Of a DNA stretch of 64,000 nt, positions 7,106 to 16,203 are shown one piece after another. Origin of the DNA: Planctomycetaceae bacterium (GTDB lineage Bacteria > Planctomycetota > Planctomycetia > Pirellulales > Pirellulaceae). Numbering within the stretch: position 1 is the first letter of the stretch; every line of letters starts with the position of its first letter. Made by a program: the position numbers and the translations under genes. The stretch covers positions 45,658 through 109,657 of the forward strand of contig JAEUIQ010000001.1 of the NCBI GenBank assembly GCA_016794985.1, given 5' to 3'. Below the pieces are notes generated by a model that searched no databases, was not told the origin of the DNA, and saw nothing but the letters and a program-made list of their open reading frames with translations.

Positions 7106-9733
7106 TCATCGGACTCGCCATGGATCGCTGAGAAACGCTCGAACCGTGACCTCGCCGCTTTCGTGAACCCCCACGAGAATCGCCCCAACTTGGTCGGTAA
7201 TCCAGGTTTTAGTGCCGACTTGTTGATAAGCCTCGATCGTTTCCGGCGAGATGCGGCGTTCAAGCCCGCTGAGAATTGCATGGTCGGACTTGGCCCAGTT
7301 CGCCACCAGCTTTGGCTGGCTTTCGCGACTGCCATGATGAGGAACTTGGATAATATCGAAATTCCCTGGTTCCTGTTCGAGCAACGATTGCAGACCCGCA
7401 CCCTCGACATCGGCGGTCAGCAAAATCCGCCGTGAACCATACTCGACCAACAGAACCAAACTGTTCGAGTTATCACCGTCCGGGAATGGTTGGACGACCG
7501 GCGAAAGAACTCGAATGTTCAAGCCGGGCTCTTGCCACAAAAATTGCCCGGCCTGCACCGACGTGAGTGGCACCTTTTCCCGCGCCAGATACTCGCTCAA
7601 AAGTTGAATGTACGGGGAATCGCCACTCAACATGTTGGGAGGACTGACAAATTCACGAATCGAAAATCGACGCAACAGCTCTGGCACGCCGTTGTAATGA
7701 TCTAGATCCGCATGGGAAACGACCATTTGATCGATTCGAAGAATTCCATGCGCCAACAACACACCCGAGATTCGTTGGCCGGCTGCTCGCGCCGATGGAG
7801 CGCTACCGGCATCAAACAGAATCACATGATTTTCGGGCGTCCTGATCAAAACAGAGCTGCCATGCCCCACATCAACAAATGTCAGTGTGAGTTTCGAATC
7901 GACAAACGATCCGGACGCCGTGCGATCCGGACACGGCGGACTGGGCCAAATATACGCTGCCACGCACAGAAGCGCGCAGCCACCCACAGCGACACGCCGC
8001 GTTATCCCTGGATCCCACAACAATAACACCCACCACAGATACCAAAGAATGATCCAGCCCCAACCTGGCGAAGTCACCCACAGATAGCTGCCTGGCAAAA
8101 CATAAGACCACTCGACGATCCCATTCATCAAATCCAAAGATGTGCCGCACATCCAGCCTAAGCCACTTGCCAACATGTCCGACACCGGCGCCGTCACCAA
8201 CACCGCAAAACCACTCAACAAAGCGAAGGTCATTGGCAGAATGACCAGTGGATTGATTAGGAGACCGATCCATGCCAACAGGTTGAAATAGTGCATTACC
8301 AAGGGCAAGCCAGCCACGAAGACCGCCAAGCCACACAAGTAAACTTCACGTACGGCCCGAACCACGCCCCAGCCAACACGCTCGATCGTCGTGTATCGAG
8401 ACTCGCGCAACTCTTGGAGCGGTGACGGAACGACTCGCGCGCGATGCTGCGCAAAAACAACGATTCCTGCCACTGCCAAAAAAGATAATTGTGTTCCAGC
8501 TTCCGCGATCTGATGCGGCTGGATTGCGAAGACCACGACCAAAGCCACTGCCAAAGAGTTGAATGACAACGCCCGACGCCCAATCAAGGTCGCGACGCAC
8601 ATGATGGTTGTCAGGACCGCAGCTCGGACAATCGGTGGCCGAAACTCGACCAACCACGCGTAGAACAAAACCATCAAAATGGTCCCAATCAAAACGGGTC
8701 GTTGCGGAACGAAGCTCCATCGACTCCACCACAAGATGGCTCCAGCCAAGATCCCGAGATGCAGCCCCGAGATTGCCAACACATGAACCGTTCCCGTAGC
8801 CGCGTATTGTTGCCGCAAATCAACATCCAACATGGAACGATCGCCCAACAGAATGGCGGCAGCCAACGGATACTGTTCGTCTGCCACGTGGCGCCGCAAT
8901 ACCGTTTTGAAATATTGGCGCAAGCGATCACCTGCCGCCGACCAATGCCACTCTTTTCTCGTGATCTCGATCTGTCCCGGGTGATTCATCGTCAATTGCC
9001 CGTCAAAACCGTTTAGCCACAGGTAGCGACGATAGTCCAGTTGGCGCGGGTTCTTGCTTGGCGGCGGCAGCGAAATTCTTCCCAGCAGCTGCACTTGCTG
9101 ACCAATGTCAACGACGGCTGGGGTCTCCCCATCGGCGACTTCTTGGGCCGCTTCATAGGCGACCCCCGCTTCGTCCAGCATCTGCGGGCTCTCTAAGGTG
9201 CAGTCCAAGCGTCCGCGCAAAGGTTCCCAGCCTTGTGACGTTTCATAGGCTTCTGTTTGTACCGAAAACTTGAGCTTCGGTATCGTGAAACGAAACGACT
9301 CAAACAGGTCTCGTGGTTTCTGGTGCGGTGATGGCGTAATCGATGTGACCGTGCCGCGAACCCGAATGACGCGAATCTCTTGCGAGTCCCGCGGAAGGAG
9401 TTGCCGAAATGTCGGATGTTGGCCTGGTTCGCGCAGTTGACTCCAGAAACCACCCAGGGCGATCAAGACGCACACGAACCCGAGAACTCGCCAACTACGG
9501 TGTCGAGCCCAACGAGTGGTGCTGAGGGCAATCATCGCTCCCATCAAAGCGACGAACCACCCCGTCAGGTCCAGCCAACGTGTTTGTTGGATCAAGTAAC
9601 CCGTTAGCAGAAACACCGCTGCCCAGGTCGAACGAGTCGGTGGTCGAAGACGCGCCCACCAGCAGCGAACCAGCGAAATCGCTGGGGCCAGAGGATTTCG
9701 TTTGAGGATTGAGCCTGCCGCTCCGGTAGTCAT
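7106..9733 (-). CDS. comEC: ComEC/Rec2 DNA-uptake channel protein
   Basis: ComEC forms the inner-membrane channel for single-stranded DNA import in natural transformation. The order is N-terminal membrane segments, a soluble DUF4131-type region (about residues 100-280), the Competence domain with many TM helices (VLAISGLHLGILAG), and a C-terminal metallo-beta-lactamase-like domain with FVDVGHGSSVLI, LFDAG and the SHADLDHYNG metal motif (HxDxDH). All three parts are present in about 875 residues, so it appears complete. ATG 9733 is chosen because it overlaps the stop of the upstream Gfo/Idh gene (ATGA at 9730-9733); a longer frame to 9766 would overlap that gene further. Confidence 0.9.
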   Translation of the reverse strand: MTTGAAGSILKRNPLAPAISLVRCWWARLRPPTRSTWAAVFLLTGYLIQQTRWLDLTGWFVALMGAMIALSTTRWARHRSWRVLGFVCVLIALGGFWSQLREPGQHPTFRQLLPRDSQEIRVIRVRGTVTSITPSPHQKPRDLFESFRFTIPKLKFSVQTEAYETSQGWEPLRGRLDCTLESPQMLDEAGVAYEAAQEVADGETPAVVDIGQQVQLLGRISLPPPSKNPRQLDYRRYLWLNGFDGQLTMNHPGQIEITRKEWHWSAAGDRLRQYFKTVLRRHVADEQYPLAAAILLGDRSMLDVDLRQQYAATGTVHVLAISGLHLGILAGAILWWSRWSFVPQRPVLIGTILMVLFYAWLVEFRPPIVRAAVLTTIMCVATLIGRRALSFNSLAVALVVVFAIQPHQIAEAGTQLSFLAVAGIVVFAQHRARVVPSPLQELRESRYTTIERVGWGVVRAVREVYLCGLAVFVAGLPLVMHYFNLLAWIGLLINPLVILPMTFALLSGFAVLVTAPVSDMLASGLGWMCGTSLDLMNGIVEWSYVLPGSYLWVTSPGWGWIILWYLWWVLLLWDPGITRRVAVGGCALLCVAAYIWPSPPCPDRTASGSFVDSKLTLTFVDVGHGSSVLIRTPENHVILFDAGSAPSARAAGQRISGVLLAHGILRIDQMVVSHADLDHYNGVPELLRRFSIREFVSPPNMLSGDSPYIQLLSEYLAREKVPLTSVQAGQFLWQEPGLNIRVLSPVVQPFPDGDNSNSLVLLVEYGSRRILLTADVEGAGLQSLLEQEPGNFDIIQVPHHGSRESQPKLVANWAKSDHAILSGLERRISPETIEAYQQVGTKTWITDQVGAILVGVHESGEVTVRAFLSDPWRVR

Positions 9734-11145
9734 TCGCCAGTCAGCACCGCTTGAGGATGGATCCAAGGCGCTCGGTAATTTCGAGCCAACCGCGCCGTTG
9801 CTGCTTCATCACCTGGAATCGTTCGAGTCGCCGGGTCGTATGTCAAGCTCCGGCCTAGCTCGAGAGACAAATTGCCCAACACGCAGGCGCTACTCGAGAT
9901 ATGTCCCTGCATGATATCTGCGACCGGTCGCGTGCGGTGGACCGTCGCGGCCAGGAAGTCCTGCATGTGGCGACGGATGGCGGGCGCCACGTGTCGCTCG
10001 AGATCTGGTTCGTGTTCGTCTTCTGGATACTTCTGAAGTTCCATCTCAACTTGGCCCGATTCGGCGGGTCCATTGCCAAAGGGTTCAAAGTCCCAGCGAT
10101 TGACGCTTAACTTCAAAGTGCCTTTCTCACCATAGATAGTTGCTCCCCATGGGTACCTAGGATCCGGTGGAGCGCCCCAACTTCGATGTTGCCACACGAC
10201 GGAAAGATCGTCAAAACTGAAGGTCGCGGTTTGCGAGTCCGTGATGTTGGCCGTTTTGCCTTTCTCGACATGCACGCCACCAATGCTGTGGACTTGCTTT
10301 GGCCAACCCAAGTCCAATATCCAACGAACCGTATCGAGCATGTGAACGCACATGTCGCCCATGATGCCGTTGCCATACTCCATAAAGGCTCGCCAAGATC
10401 GCGGATGCATGATGCCGCGATAAGGCAACAGTGGTGCTGGGCCAGTCCAAAAGTCAAAATCCAAATGATCCGGAACCGCGCTAGGGGCGGCGGTATCTCG
10501 TGACCGCATATGGTAGTAGCAATAGACCTCCGCGTGTCCAATGGGACCCAACTTGCCTTGATCAATGATCTTCTGTTTGGCATCAATCAGATGGGGCGTG
10601 CTCCGACGTTGGGTTCCAACTTGAACCACCCGCTCGGTTGTCCGCGCGACATGCACCATCGCCTCGCCTTCCAGCACATCGACACCCACGGGCTTTTGCA
10701 CATACACGTCCGCTCCCGCTTCGCAAGCCGCGATCATGGGCAGCGCATGCCAATGATCCGGTGTCGCAATCAAGACCAGATCCAAATCTTTAGCCGCCAA
10801 CATCTCGCGATAATCGTGAAACCCTACCGGCTTTTGTCGCGATAACTGTCGCTGCGCGACAACGTCGATCGCGCTTCCCAACATGCGTCGATCGACGTCG
10901 CACATCGAAACGACGTTGACGTCTGCAACTTGGATCAGTCGCAACAAATCGCACTTTCCGTACCAACCACATCCGATCAATCCGACGCGCTTTCCTCGTC
11001 CGGCTTCCCGCGCAACCTCCGCCAGATCTTCTGCGTTCCAATCCCTCGAACTGGCCGCGGTCTGAGTTGTGGTCGCGTGCCAGGTGCCAAGTCCGGCCAC
11101 GGAGACGGCAGCAGACCCGCGGGTGATGAACTGACGACGTTGCAT
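9730..11145 (-). CDS. Tat-exported Gfo/Idh/MocA family oxidoreductase
   Basis: NAD(P)-dependent sugar oxidoreductase family. The N-terminus MQRRQFITRGSAAVSVAG is a Tat signal (RRQF), typical for planctomycete members. The Rossmann motif is VGLIGCGWYGK, the acidic ribose-binding residue is in CDVD, and the usual EKP catalytic-lysine motif appears as VQKPVG. The C-terminal domain carries GIMGDMCVHMLDTVRW and a GATIYGEKGTLKLS segment typical of the family. Substrate is unknown. It overlaps comEC by 4 bases, which is an unexpected partner functionally, so shared transcription rather than shared pathway is inferred. Start ATG 11145 gives the Tat motif directly at the N-terminus. Confidence 0.9.
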   Translation of the reverse strand: MQRRQFITRGSAAVSVAGLGTWHATTTQTAASSRDWNAEDLAEVAREAGRGKRVGLIGCGWYGKCDLLRLIQVADVNVVSMCDVDRRMLGSAIDVVAQRQLSRQKPVGFHDYREMLAAKDLDLVLIATPDHWHALPMIAACEAGADVYVQKPVGVDVLEGEAMVHVARTTERVVQVGTQRRSTPHLIDAKQKIIDQGKLGPIGHAEVYCYYHMRSRDTAAPSAVPDHLDFDFWTGPAPLLPYRGIMHPRSWRAFMEYGNGIMGDMCVHMLDTVRWILDLGWPKQVHSIGGVHVEKGKTANITDSQTATFSFDDLSVVWQHRSWGAPPDPRYPWGATIYGEKGTLKLSVNRWDFEPFGNGPAESGQVEMELQKYPEDEHEPDLERHVAPAIRRHMQDFLAATVHRTRPVADIMQGHISSSACVLGNLSLELGRSLTYDPATRTIPGDEAATARLARNYRAPWIHPQAVLTGE

Positions 11146-11516
11146 CGAATGATTTCCTTTGTGTGGAGGAAAGGGACCCGTGAAATGGCTTGACGATACT
11201 CTATAGACGTCCGACTAGCCTCGCGACGGCTTCTTGGAGCTCGGGCAATCCCCCATCGAGATGACCCCCAGAGACCCCAGGACGCACCAACCAAGTATAC
11301 TGGATGCGTTGATCGCTGTGGGCGAGGTCGATCAGTCGGTTGGTGGTCGCGGCTGGAGTTTCCGGCTACGATACCTACGATGATTCGCACGGCGACGCGG
11401 GCGCGATGTCGAATCTACGGAGCGAGTCCACGGAGCGAGCCGTCCGACGAGCTTTCTGGCCGTTTGCTCGCGAGATCTCTACTCGGTCTTGATCGTATTA
11501 CTTGGAAAGGTCGAAC
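11146..11516. other. Divergent intergenic region, no gene recognised
   Basis: It separates the minus-strand oxidoreductase from the plus-strand transglutaminase-like gene and must hold both promoters. A direct repeat ACGGAGCGAG occurs twice near 11416-11440. No convincing promoter boxes or RNA gene were identified. Confidence 0.4.
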
Positions 11517-13868
11517 TTGATTTTGCCTCGAACAACTTTGGTATTGGCTGGTTTGTGGTTTGCATCGCTGGATGTTGCCGTCCTACCGCTGGCGAGCGGT
11601 TTAGCTCCTTTGGCACTCGCGGTGGCCACCAACGATGAATTGGCAGAGCCATTGAATTTGGCTGGAGACAACCGCCATCAGATCGAGCAAGCGCTGCGAG
11701 AATGTCCCGCCGATCAACAAAGCGCGATGCGATTCTTAGTTCAGCACATGCCTCCGCGTGATTTGCAGACATTGTCGGCCGCCTTCCTCTTGGAACATGT
11801 GGCCATTGCGTTCGAGGCACGCAGTGCGGCGAAGTGGGGTGCGAGTGTACCCGATGAGATCTTTTTGAACGAGATTCTGCCCTACGCCAACGTCAACGAG
11901 TCTCGCGATAATGTTCGGCGCCAATTGCGAGACCAGTTTTGGCCGATCGTCAAAGACTTGGACTCGATCAGCCTGGCGACGGCGCGCCTGAATCACGAGG
12001 TGTTTCAACAGACCGGCGTTCACTACTCGACGCAACGACGACGACCGGATCAAGGACCGCAAGAAACTCTCGACAACAAGACAGCTTCGTGCACGGGGTT
12101 GTCGATCTTGCTGATCGATGTCTGCCGAGCGTGTGGAATTCCGGCGCGGTTTGTCGGCACGCCACGTTGGTCCGACAATAGCGGCAATCATTCTTGGATT
12201 GAAGTGTGGGATAATGGTTGGCATTTCACTGGAGCGGCCGAACCCACCGGCGATCAATTGAATCAAGCCTGGTTTGTCGATCGCGCGGCCCAGGCCACGG
12301 TCGGCGATCGACAGCACGGCATTTTCGCGGTCAGTTATCGTCGCACCGACTTGAAGTTTCCGTTGGTGTGGCAACGTGGCGAAAATCATGTCCATGCCGT
12401 TGAGGTCACCGAACGATACGCTAAAACTCCGCTGCGACCGGCGGGCACGATCGACGTTCGCTTCAAAGCCTTGGCGCCGGGCCAACCGCAGCGTTGTCGT
12501 GCCAACTTGTTGATCAAAGACGAAGCCGGCGAAGTTGTTTTTCGCGGCCAAACGCTCGATGAATCGGCCGATAGCAATAACCATCTTACGGCCGCCCTAA
12601 AACCCGGGAAGTATCAACTAGAAGTCACGCTCGACCAGAACACGACGCGTCAAGATTTTGTCGCCGAACAAGACGGCCAACTGGTTACGGTTCGCACTGC
12701 GACCGTCGACCCCACGCTCGAAGCGCTTCAAGCTTGGTGCGAGTCCGACGTCACGACCCGCGGCGAATTATCGCAGCAACCGTTTGCGGATACTCCACTC
12801 ACGAAAACGCAAGCCGAACAAGCCAAGCAGATGTTGGTTGCGGATCACCAACGGCGGCTTCGCTTGGAACGTGCTGCGGAGCACGAAGCGAAGGTCTTGA
12901 CTCATGGCGAATTGAAAATGCCCTACGACGTGCGGGTGTTTGGAGAACGTCCCGCCGCGGGTCACAGCCTTTATATCTCCATGCACGGCGGGGGCGGCGC
13001 TCCGAAGCGCGTCAACGATCAACAATGGCAGAACCAAAAGCGGCTGTATGAATTGGAGGAGGGGATCTACGTCGCACCGCGCGCCCCGACCGACACTTGG
13101 AACCTCTGGCATCAGGATCATATCGACGTTTTGTTCACACGTTTGATCGAGAACATGATCGTCTTGGAAGGAATCGACCCCAACCGCGTCTACATCACCG
13201 GTTATTCCGCTGGAGGCGATGGCGTGTATCAATTGGCGCCGCGAATGGCAGACCAATTGGCCGCCGCCGCGATGATGGCCGGCCATCCGAACGAGACTCA
13301 AGCGCTCGGTCTGCGGAACTTGCCCTTCACTTTGCACATGGGCGAACTGGATTCGGCCTACGATCGCAATAAAATTGCGGAACAATGGTCCGCCCAACTG
13401 GCCACCCTTCAGGCAGCCGATCCCAAGGGTTATATCCACTGGGCGAAGATCCACGCCGGGAAAGGGCACTGGATGGATCGCGACGATGCCGAAGGTGTGA
13501 AATGGATGGGCCAATACTCGCGGAATCTCATTCCGGACCGAGTTGTCTGGTTGCAAGATGATGTTCTCCATTCGCGTTTTTATTGGCTGGCGGTCGGCCC
13601 TCAACCTGGCAAAGAACGAGAGAAAGTAATCGCTCGGCGCAGCGGTCAAACCATTGAAATCGAATCCAGCGACCGCAACACGTTGGCCATCCTGTTGCGC
13701 GACGATATGCTGGACTTGGAGAACGAGGTCACGATCACCATGGGCGAGCGCGTTGTCTTTAAGGGACAAGCATCGCGCACGATTGCCAACCTGTCTCGCA
13801 CCTTGCACGACCGCGGCGACCCCGAGGCGATGTTCTCGGCCCAAATCGAGTTGAACCTTGAACGTTGA
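11517..13868 (+). CDS. Secreted transglutaminase-like / alpha-beta hydrolase fusion protein
   Basis: Two catalytic modules in one exported protein. After a hydrophobic leader (LVLAGLWFASLDVAVLPLASG) comes a transglutaminase/protease core with Cys in KTASCTGLS, then FVGTPRWSD and His in GNHSWIEVWDNGWH; the third acid is probably in GAAEPTGD. A beta-rich middle follows, then an esterase-like hydrolase domain from about residue 480: YISMHGGGGAP (oxyanion region), nucleophile Ser in ITGYSAGGDG, and a C-terminal GKGHWMD His. TTG 11517 is favoured since GGAAAGG lies six bases upstream; the TTG at 11502 would overlap that site. Likely a peptide- or cell-wall-acting enzyme; substrate unknown. Confidence 0.75.
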   Translation: MILPRTTLVLAGLWFASLDVAVLPLASGLAPLALAVATNDELAEPLNLAGDNRHQIEQALRECPADQQSAMRFLVQHMPPRDLQTLSAAFLLEHVAIAFEARSAAKWGASVPDEIFLNEILPYANVNESRDNVRRQLRDQFWPIVKDLDSISLATARLNHEVFQQTGVHYSTQRRRPDQGPQETLDNKTASCTGLSILLIDVCRACGIPARFVGTPRWSDNSGNHSWIEVWDNGWHFTGAAEPTGDQLNQAWFVDRAAQATVGDRQHGIFAVSYRRTDLKFPLVWQRGENHVHAVEVTERYAKTPLRPAGTIDVRFKALAPGQPQRCRANLLIKDEAGEVVFRGQTLDESADSNNHLTAALKPGKYQLEVTLDQNTTRQDFVAEQDGQLVTVRTATVDPTLEALQAWCESDVTTRGELSQQPFADTPLTKTQAEQAKQMLVADHQRRLRLERAAEHEAKVLTHGELKMPYDVRVFGERPAAGHSLYISMHGGGGAPKRVNDQQWQNQKRLYELEEGIYVAPRAPTDTWNLWHQDHIDVLFTRLIENMIVLEGIDPNRVYITGYSAGGDGVYQLAPRMADQLAAAAMMAGHPNETQALGLRNLPFTLHMGELDSAYDRNKIAEQWSAQLATLQAADPKGYIHWAKIHAGKGHWMDRDDAEGVKWMGQYSRNLIPDRVVWLQDDVLHSRFYWLAVGPQPGKEREKVIARRSGQTIEIESSDRNTLAILLRDDMLDLENEVTITMGERVVFKGQASRTIANLSRTLHDRGDPEAMFSAQIELNLER

Positions 13869-13925
13869 TAGGACGTCGGGCGTAACGTCCGGCAAAGCTG
13901 TGAAGCATTTTTCCTGGTGAGGTCA

Positions 13926-14044
13926 GGCCCGAAAGGGCCGATACAGCCCTCGCCGGTGTGCGCGAGCCACCGGTTAGATTGGTATAACGATCAGAAAAGG
14001 CCTGAACGGCCGACACAGGTGTGGAGGCGACAGCTCACCACACC
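13926..14044. repeat. Multi-hairpin intergenic element (four consecutive stem-loops)
   Basis: Four stem-loops follow each other: GGCCC-GAAA-GGGCC at 13926-13939; CCGGTG with CACCGG at 13953-13973; GGCC-TGAAC-GGCC at 13999-14011; GGTGTGG with CCACACC at 14019-14044. Related conserved-looking sequence seems to continue to about 14120. An apparent 67-codon frame across it has low-complexity, unconvincing protein sequence. From memory, similar sequences recur in planctomycete genomes as dispersed intergenic elements; only one copy is in this window. Confidence 0.6.
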
Positions 14045-14243
14045 ACAACGCGTCGCAACGTGGGGCGTAGGGTGGTGTCGAGCAAGTCGCGTCAGAAAAC
14101 TCGAGCGTTTGGCGGAGTAACTTCGGAGAACAACTTGGCCAACCGTCGATTGCGATCAACTTGCGCGACGCACCCAAGCTTACGTCCCGCCGCAACTCCA
14201 TCACCAAACAATCACACAAGGAACACTTACACGAGGAATACTT

Positions 14244-15407
14244 ATGAAATCGCCAAGTTATCTCGATCGTCGTCAGTTTCACTCAGCAATTGCGCTGGGA
14301 AGTGCCGTTTCGGTGGCCACGGCGTTGGGGGGTGATGTTTTGGCCAAGAAAGTTCGCGTGGGGATTATCGGCTGCGGTAGTGTGTCGCGAATGTACTTCC
14401 CGAACTTGAAAAAATCTCCCCACGCGGAAATTGTCAGCGCTTGCGACATCGTTGTCGAACGAGCCAAGAATCGGGCCGCCGAATTTGGCGTCGCCAATGT
14501 TTATCCCAACATCGAGGAGATGCTCGCTGGAGCGCCGTTCGATTTGTTGGTCAACTTGACCGACATGCAGGAGCACGAGCATTTGAATCGGAAAGCGATT
14601 CAAGCCGGCAAACACGTTTGGAGTGAAAAACCGATTGCCAACTCGTTGGCAGCCGGACAAGAACTGTTGAAGATGGCCGTTGAACGAGGGCAGCGGTTGT
14701 GGGGGGCGCCAACCGTGGTGCAAAGCCCTCAATTCGAGTTCATGGCCAAAACGCTGGCCAAAGGTCTCCTGGGTTCGGTCGCCACGGCACATGCCAGCTA
14801 CGGGCATTTGGGTCCGGATTGGTCTTCGTTCTTTTACGAGAAAAACGGTGGCAGTCTGCCGGACTTGGGAGTCTATCAATTGAGCTTCATGACGGGTCTG
14901 TTCGGACCGGCCAAGTCCGTCACTGCCATGACCAGCATCATCACCCCACAGCGCAACATTCAAGGCAAAGGCGAAATCACCGTTGGCGAAGAAGACAACG
15001 CGGTCGTGGTTATGTCGCACGCCAGTGGTGTGATCTCGCACGTCGAAAGCAGCTTCAACTTCTTCAACCCCAACGATCATGCCTACGCGGGCCAAGATCA
15101 CCACACGCTAACGGTCACCGGTCGTAAAGGCGTGATGAAGTTGGCCGGCTACGACTGGGGCCCACACGGGGTGGACCTGAGCACGCAAGATCAACCGGAG
15201 TGGAAGCGCCACGCGGGTGAACCTCACGATTACGTGTGGGAGAATGGAGCCTCGTTGGTATGCGAATGTCTGGCCACAGGGAAAGAGCCATTGGTCACCC
15301 CCGAACACGCATTGCACGTGGTCGAGATCATGACGGCCGCGCGTGAATCGCAAGCGACAGGCAAACACATCCCCATGACGTCCACCTTCAAGTGGCCGAT
15401 CTTTTGA
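14244..15407 (+). CDS. Tat-exported Gfo/Idh/MocA family oxidoreductase
   Basis: Second member of the family in the window, 387 residues. It has a Tat-like N-terminus (DRRQFHSAIALGSAVSVATA), the Rossmann motif VGIIGCGSVSRMYFP, the CDI acidic position, and VWSEKPIANS, where the canonical EKP catalytic lysine is kept (unlike the QKP of the copy at 9730-11145). ATG 14244 is supported by GAGGA six bases upstream. The gene stands alone between the multi-hairpin element and the Uma2 gene. Likely acts on a sugar or sugar derivative in the periplasm; substrate cannot be read from the sequence. Confidence 0.9.
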   Translation: MKSPSYLDRRQFHSAIALGSAVSVATALGGDVLAKKVRVGIIGCGSVSRMYFPNLKKSPHAEIVSACDIVVERAKNRAAEFGVANVYPNIEEMLAGAPFDLLVNLTDMQEHEHLNRKAIQAGKHVWSEKPIANSLAAGQELLKMAVERGQRLWGAPTVVQSPQFEFMAKTLAKGLLGSVATAHASYGHLGPDWSSFFYEKNGGSLPDLGVYQLSFMTGLFGPAKSVTAMTSIITPQRNIQGKGEITVGEEDNAVVVMSHASGVISHVESSFNFFNPNDHAYAGQDHHTLTVTGRKGVMKLAGYDWGPHGVDLSTQDQPEWKRHAGEPHDYVWENGASLVCECLATGKEPLVTPEHALHVVEIMTAARESQATGKHIPMTSTFKWPIF

Positions 15408-15554
15408 GTAAGCACAGAATAGTCAACTTTAAGGTTTGCCAGGCTCTGTTTGCCGTAGCCGGTTCGGCAGATATACTAAAGGGACGAAGCCATGACTCTT
15501 CGCTGCAATTAAACGACACGGTTGGGTATCGGCTTTAACGACCTGGAGCTAGTG

Positions 15555-16148
15555 ATGACGACTGCAAATCTTCCCCAGAGTTTTCCCTTTCAACCGGTGC
15601 GGATGTCGGTGATGCGATATCACGAATTGGTCGCAGCGGGAGCCTCTACGGAGCACGATGAGGTCGAGTTACTTGATGGAGTGGTGGTTGAGAAGAGGTC
15701 CAAGAATCCACGCCATCGCTTAGTAACCCGCAAGTGCGACCTAGTTCTCTCGCAACGATGCCCCGACGGCTGGCACGTTCAGAATCAGGAGCCTGTCACA
15801 CTTCAAAATAGCGAACCGGAACCAGACGTCGCCATTGTTCGCGGACAAATGGAGGATTACTCGCAGCGACATCCACTGTACAACGAGGTCGCACTGGTGG
15901 TTGAAGTCTCCGATACAACGCTGGTAACAGATCGCTACAAGTCCGAATTGTATGCGTTGGCGGGGATTCCCTATTATTGGCTAATCAATTTGACGGATCG
16001 CCAAATTGAAGTCATGTCCGACCCACAAGTGGCCGGAAGCGAAAGTCGATATGCTCGATGCCAAATTCTAAGTATTGGCGATGTCTTGCCGTTCGTTATC
16101 TTGGGCCAAACCGTGGCTAAAATCCCAGTCACCGACTTGCTGACTTGA
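15555..16148 (+). CDS. Uma2 family (DUF820) restriction-endonuclease-fold protein
   Basis: Uma2 proteins have a PD-(D/E)xK nuclease fold and are abundant in planctomycetes and cyanobacteria; their role is not established. The family pattern is plain: MRYHELVAAG near the start, VELLDGVVVEKRS, SEPEPDVAIVRG (active-site Asp), and VALVVEVSDTTL followed by YKSELYALAGIPYYWLINL (E-x-V and downstream Lys). ATG 15555 is preferred to the TTG at 15522 since GGAG lies six bases upstream. It precedes the AAA operon by 55 bases in the same direction, so co-transcription is possible but no functional link is shown. Confidence 0.88.
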   Translation: MTTANLPQSFPFQPVRMSVMRYHELVAAGASTEHDEVELLDGVVVEKRSKNPRHRLVTRKCDLVLSQRCPDGWHVQNQEPVTLQNSEPEPDVAIVRGQMEDYSQRHPLYNEVALVVEVSDTTLVTDRYKSELYALAGIPYYWLINLTDRQIEVMSDPQVAGSESRYARCQILSIGDVLPFVILGQTVAKIPVTDLLT

Positions 16149-16203
16149 ATCCGCCAACTCTCGTCCTCGGTCCCATTATCCATAGAAACAGGAGCAGACT
16201 CCC

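Noticed and set aside
11736..12584. 282-codon minus-strand open frame
   Set aside because: Antisense to the same fusion gene; no motif or start signal.
12768..13895. 375-codon minus-strand open frame
   Set aside because: It lies fully antisense to the transglutaminase/hydrolase fusion, whose frame has catalytic motifs; the antisense product has no recognisable family and a biased composition.
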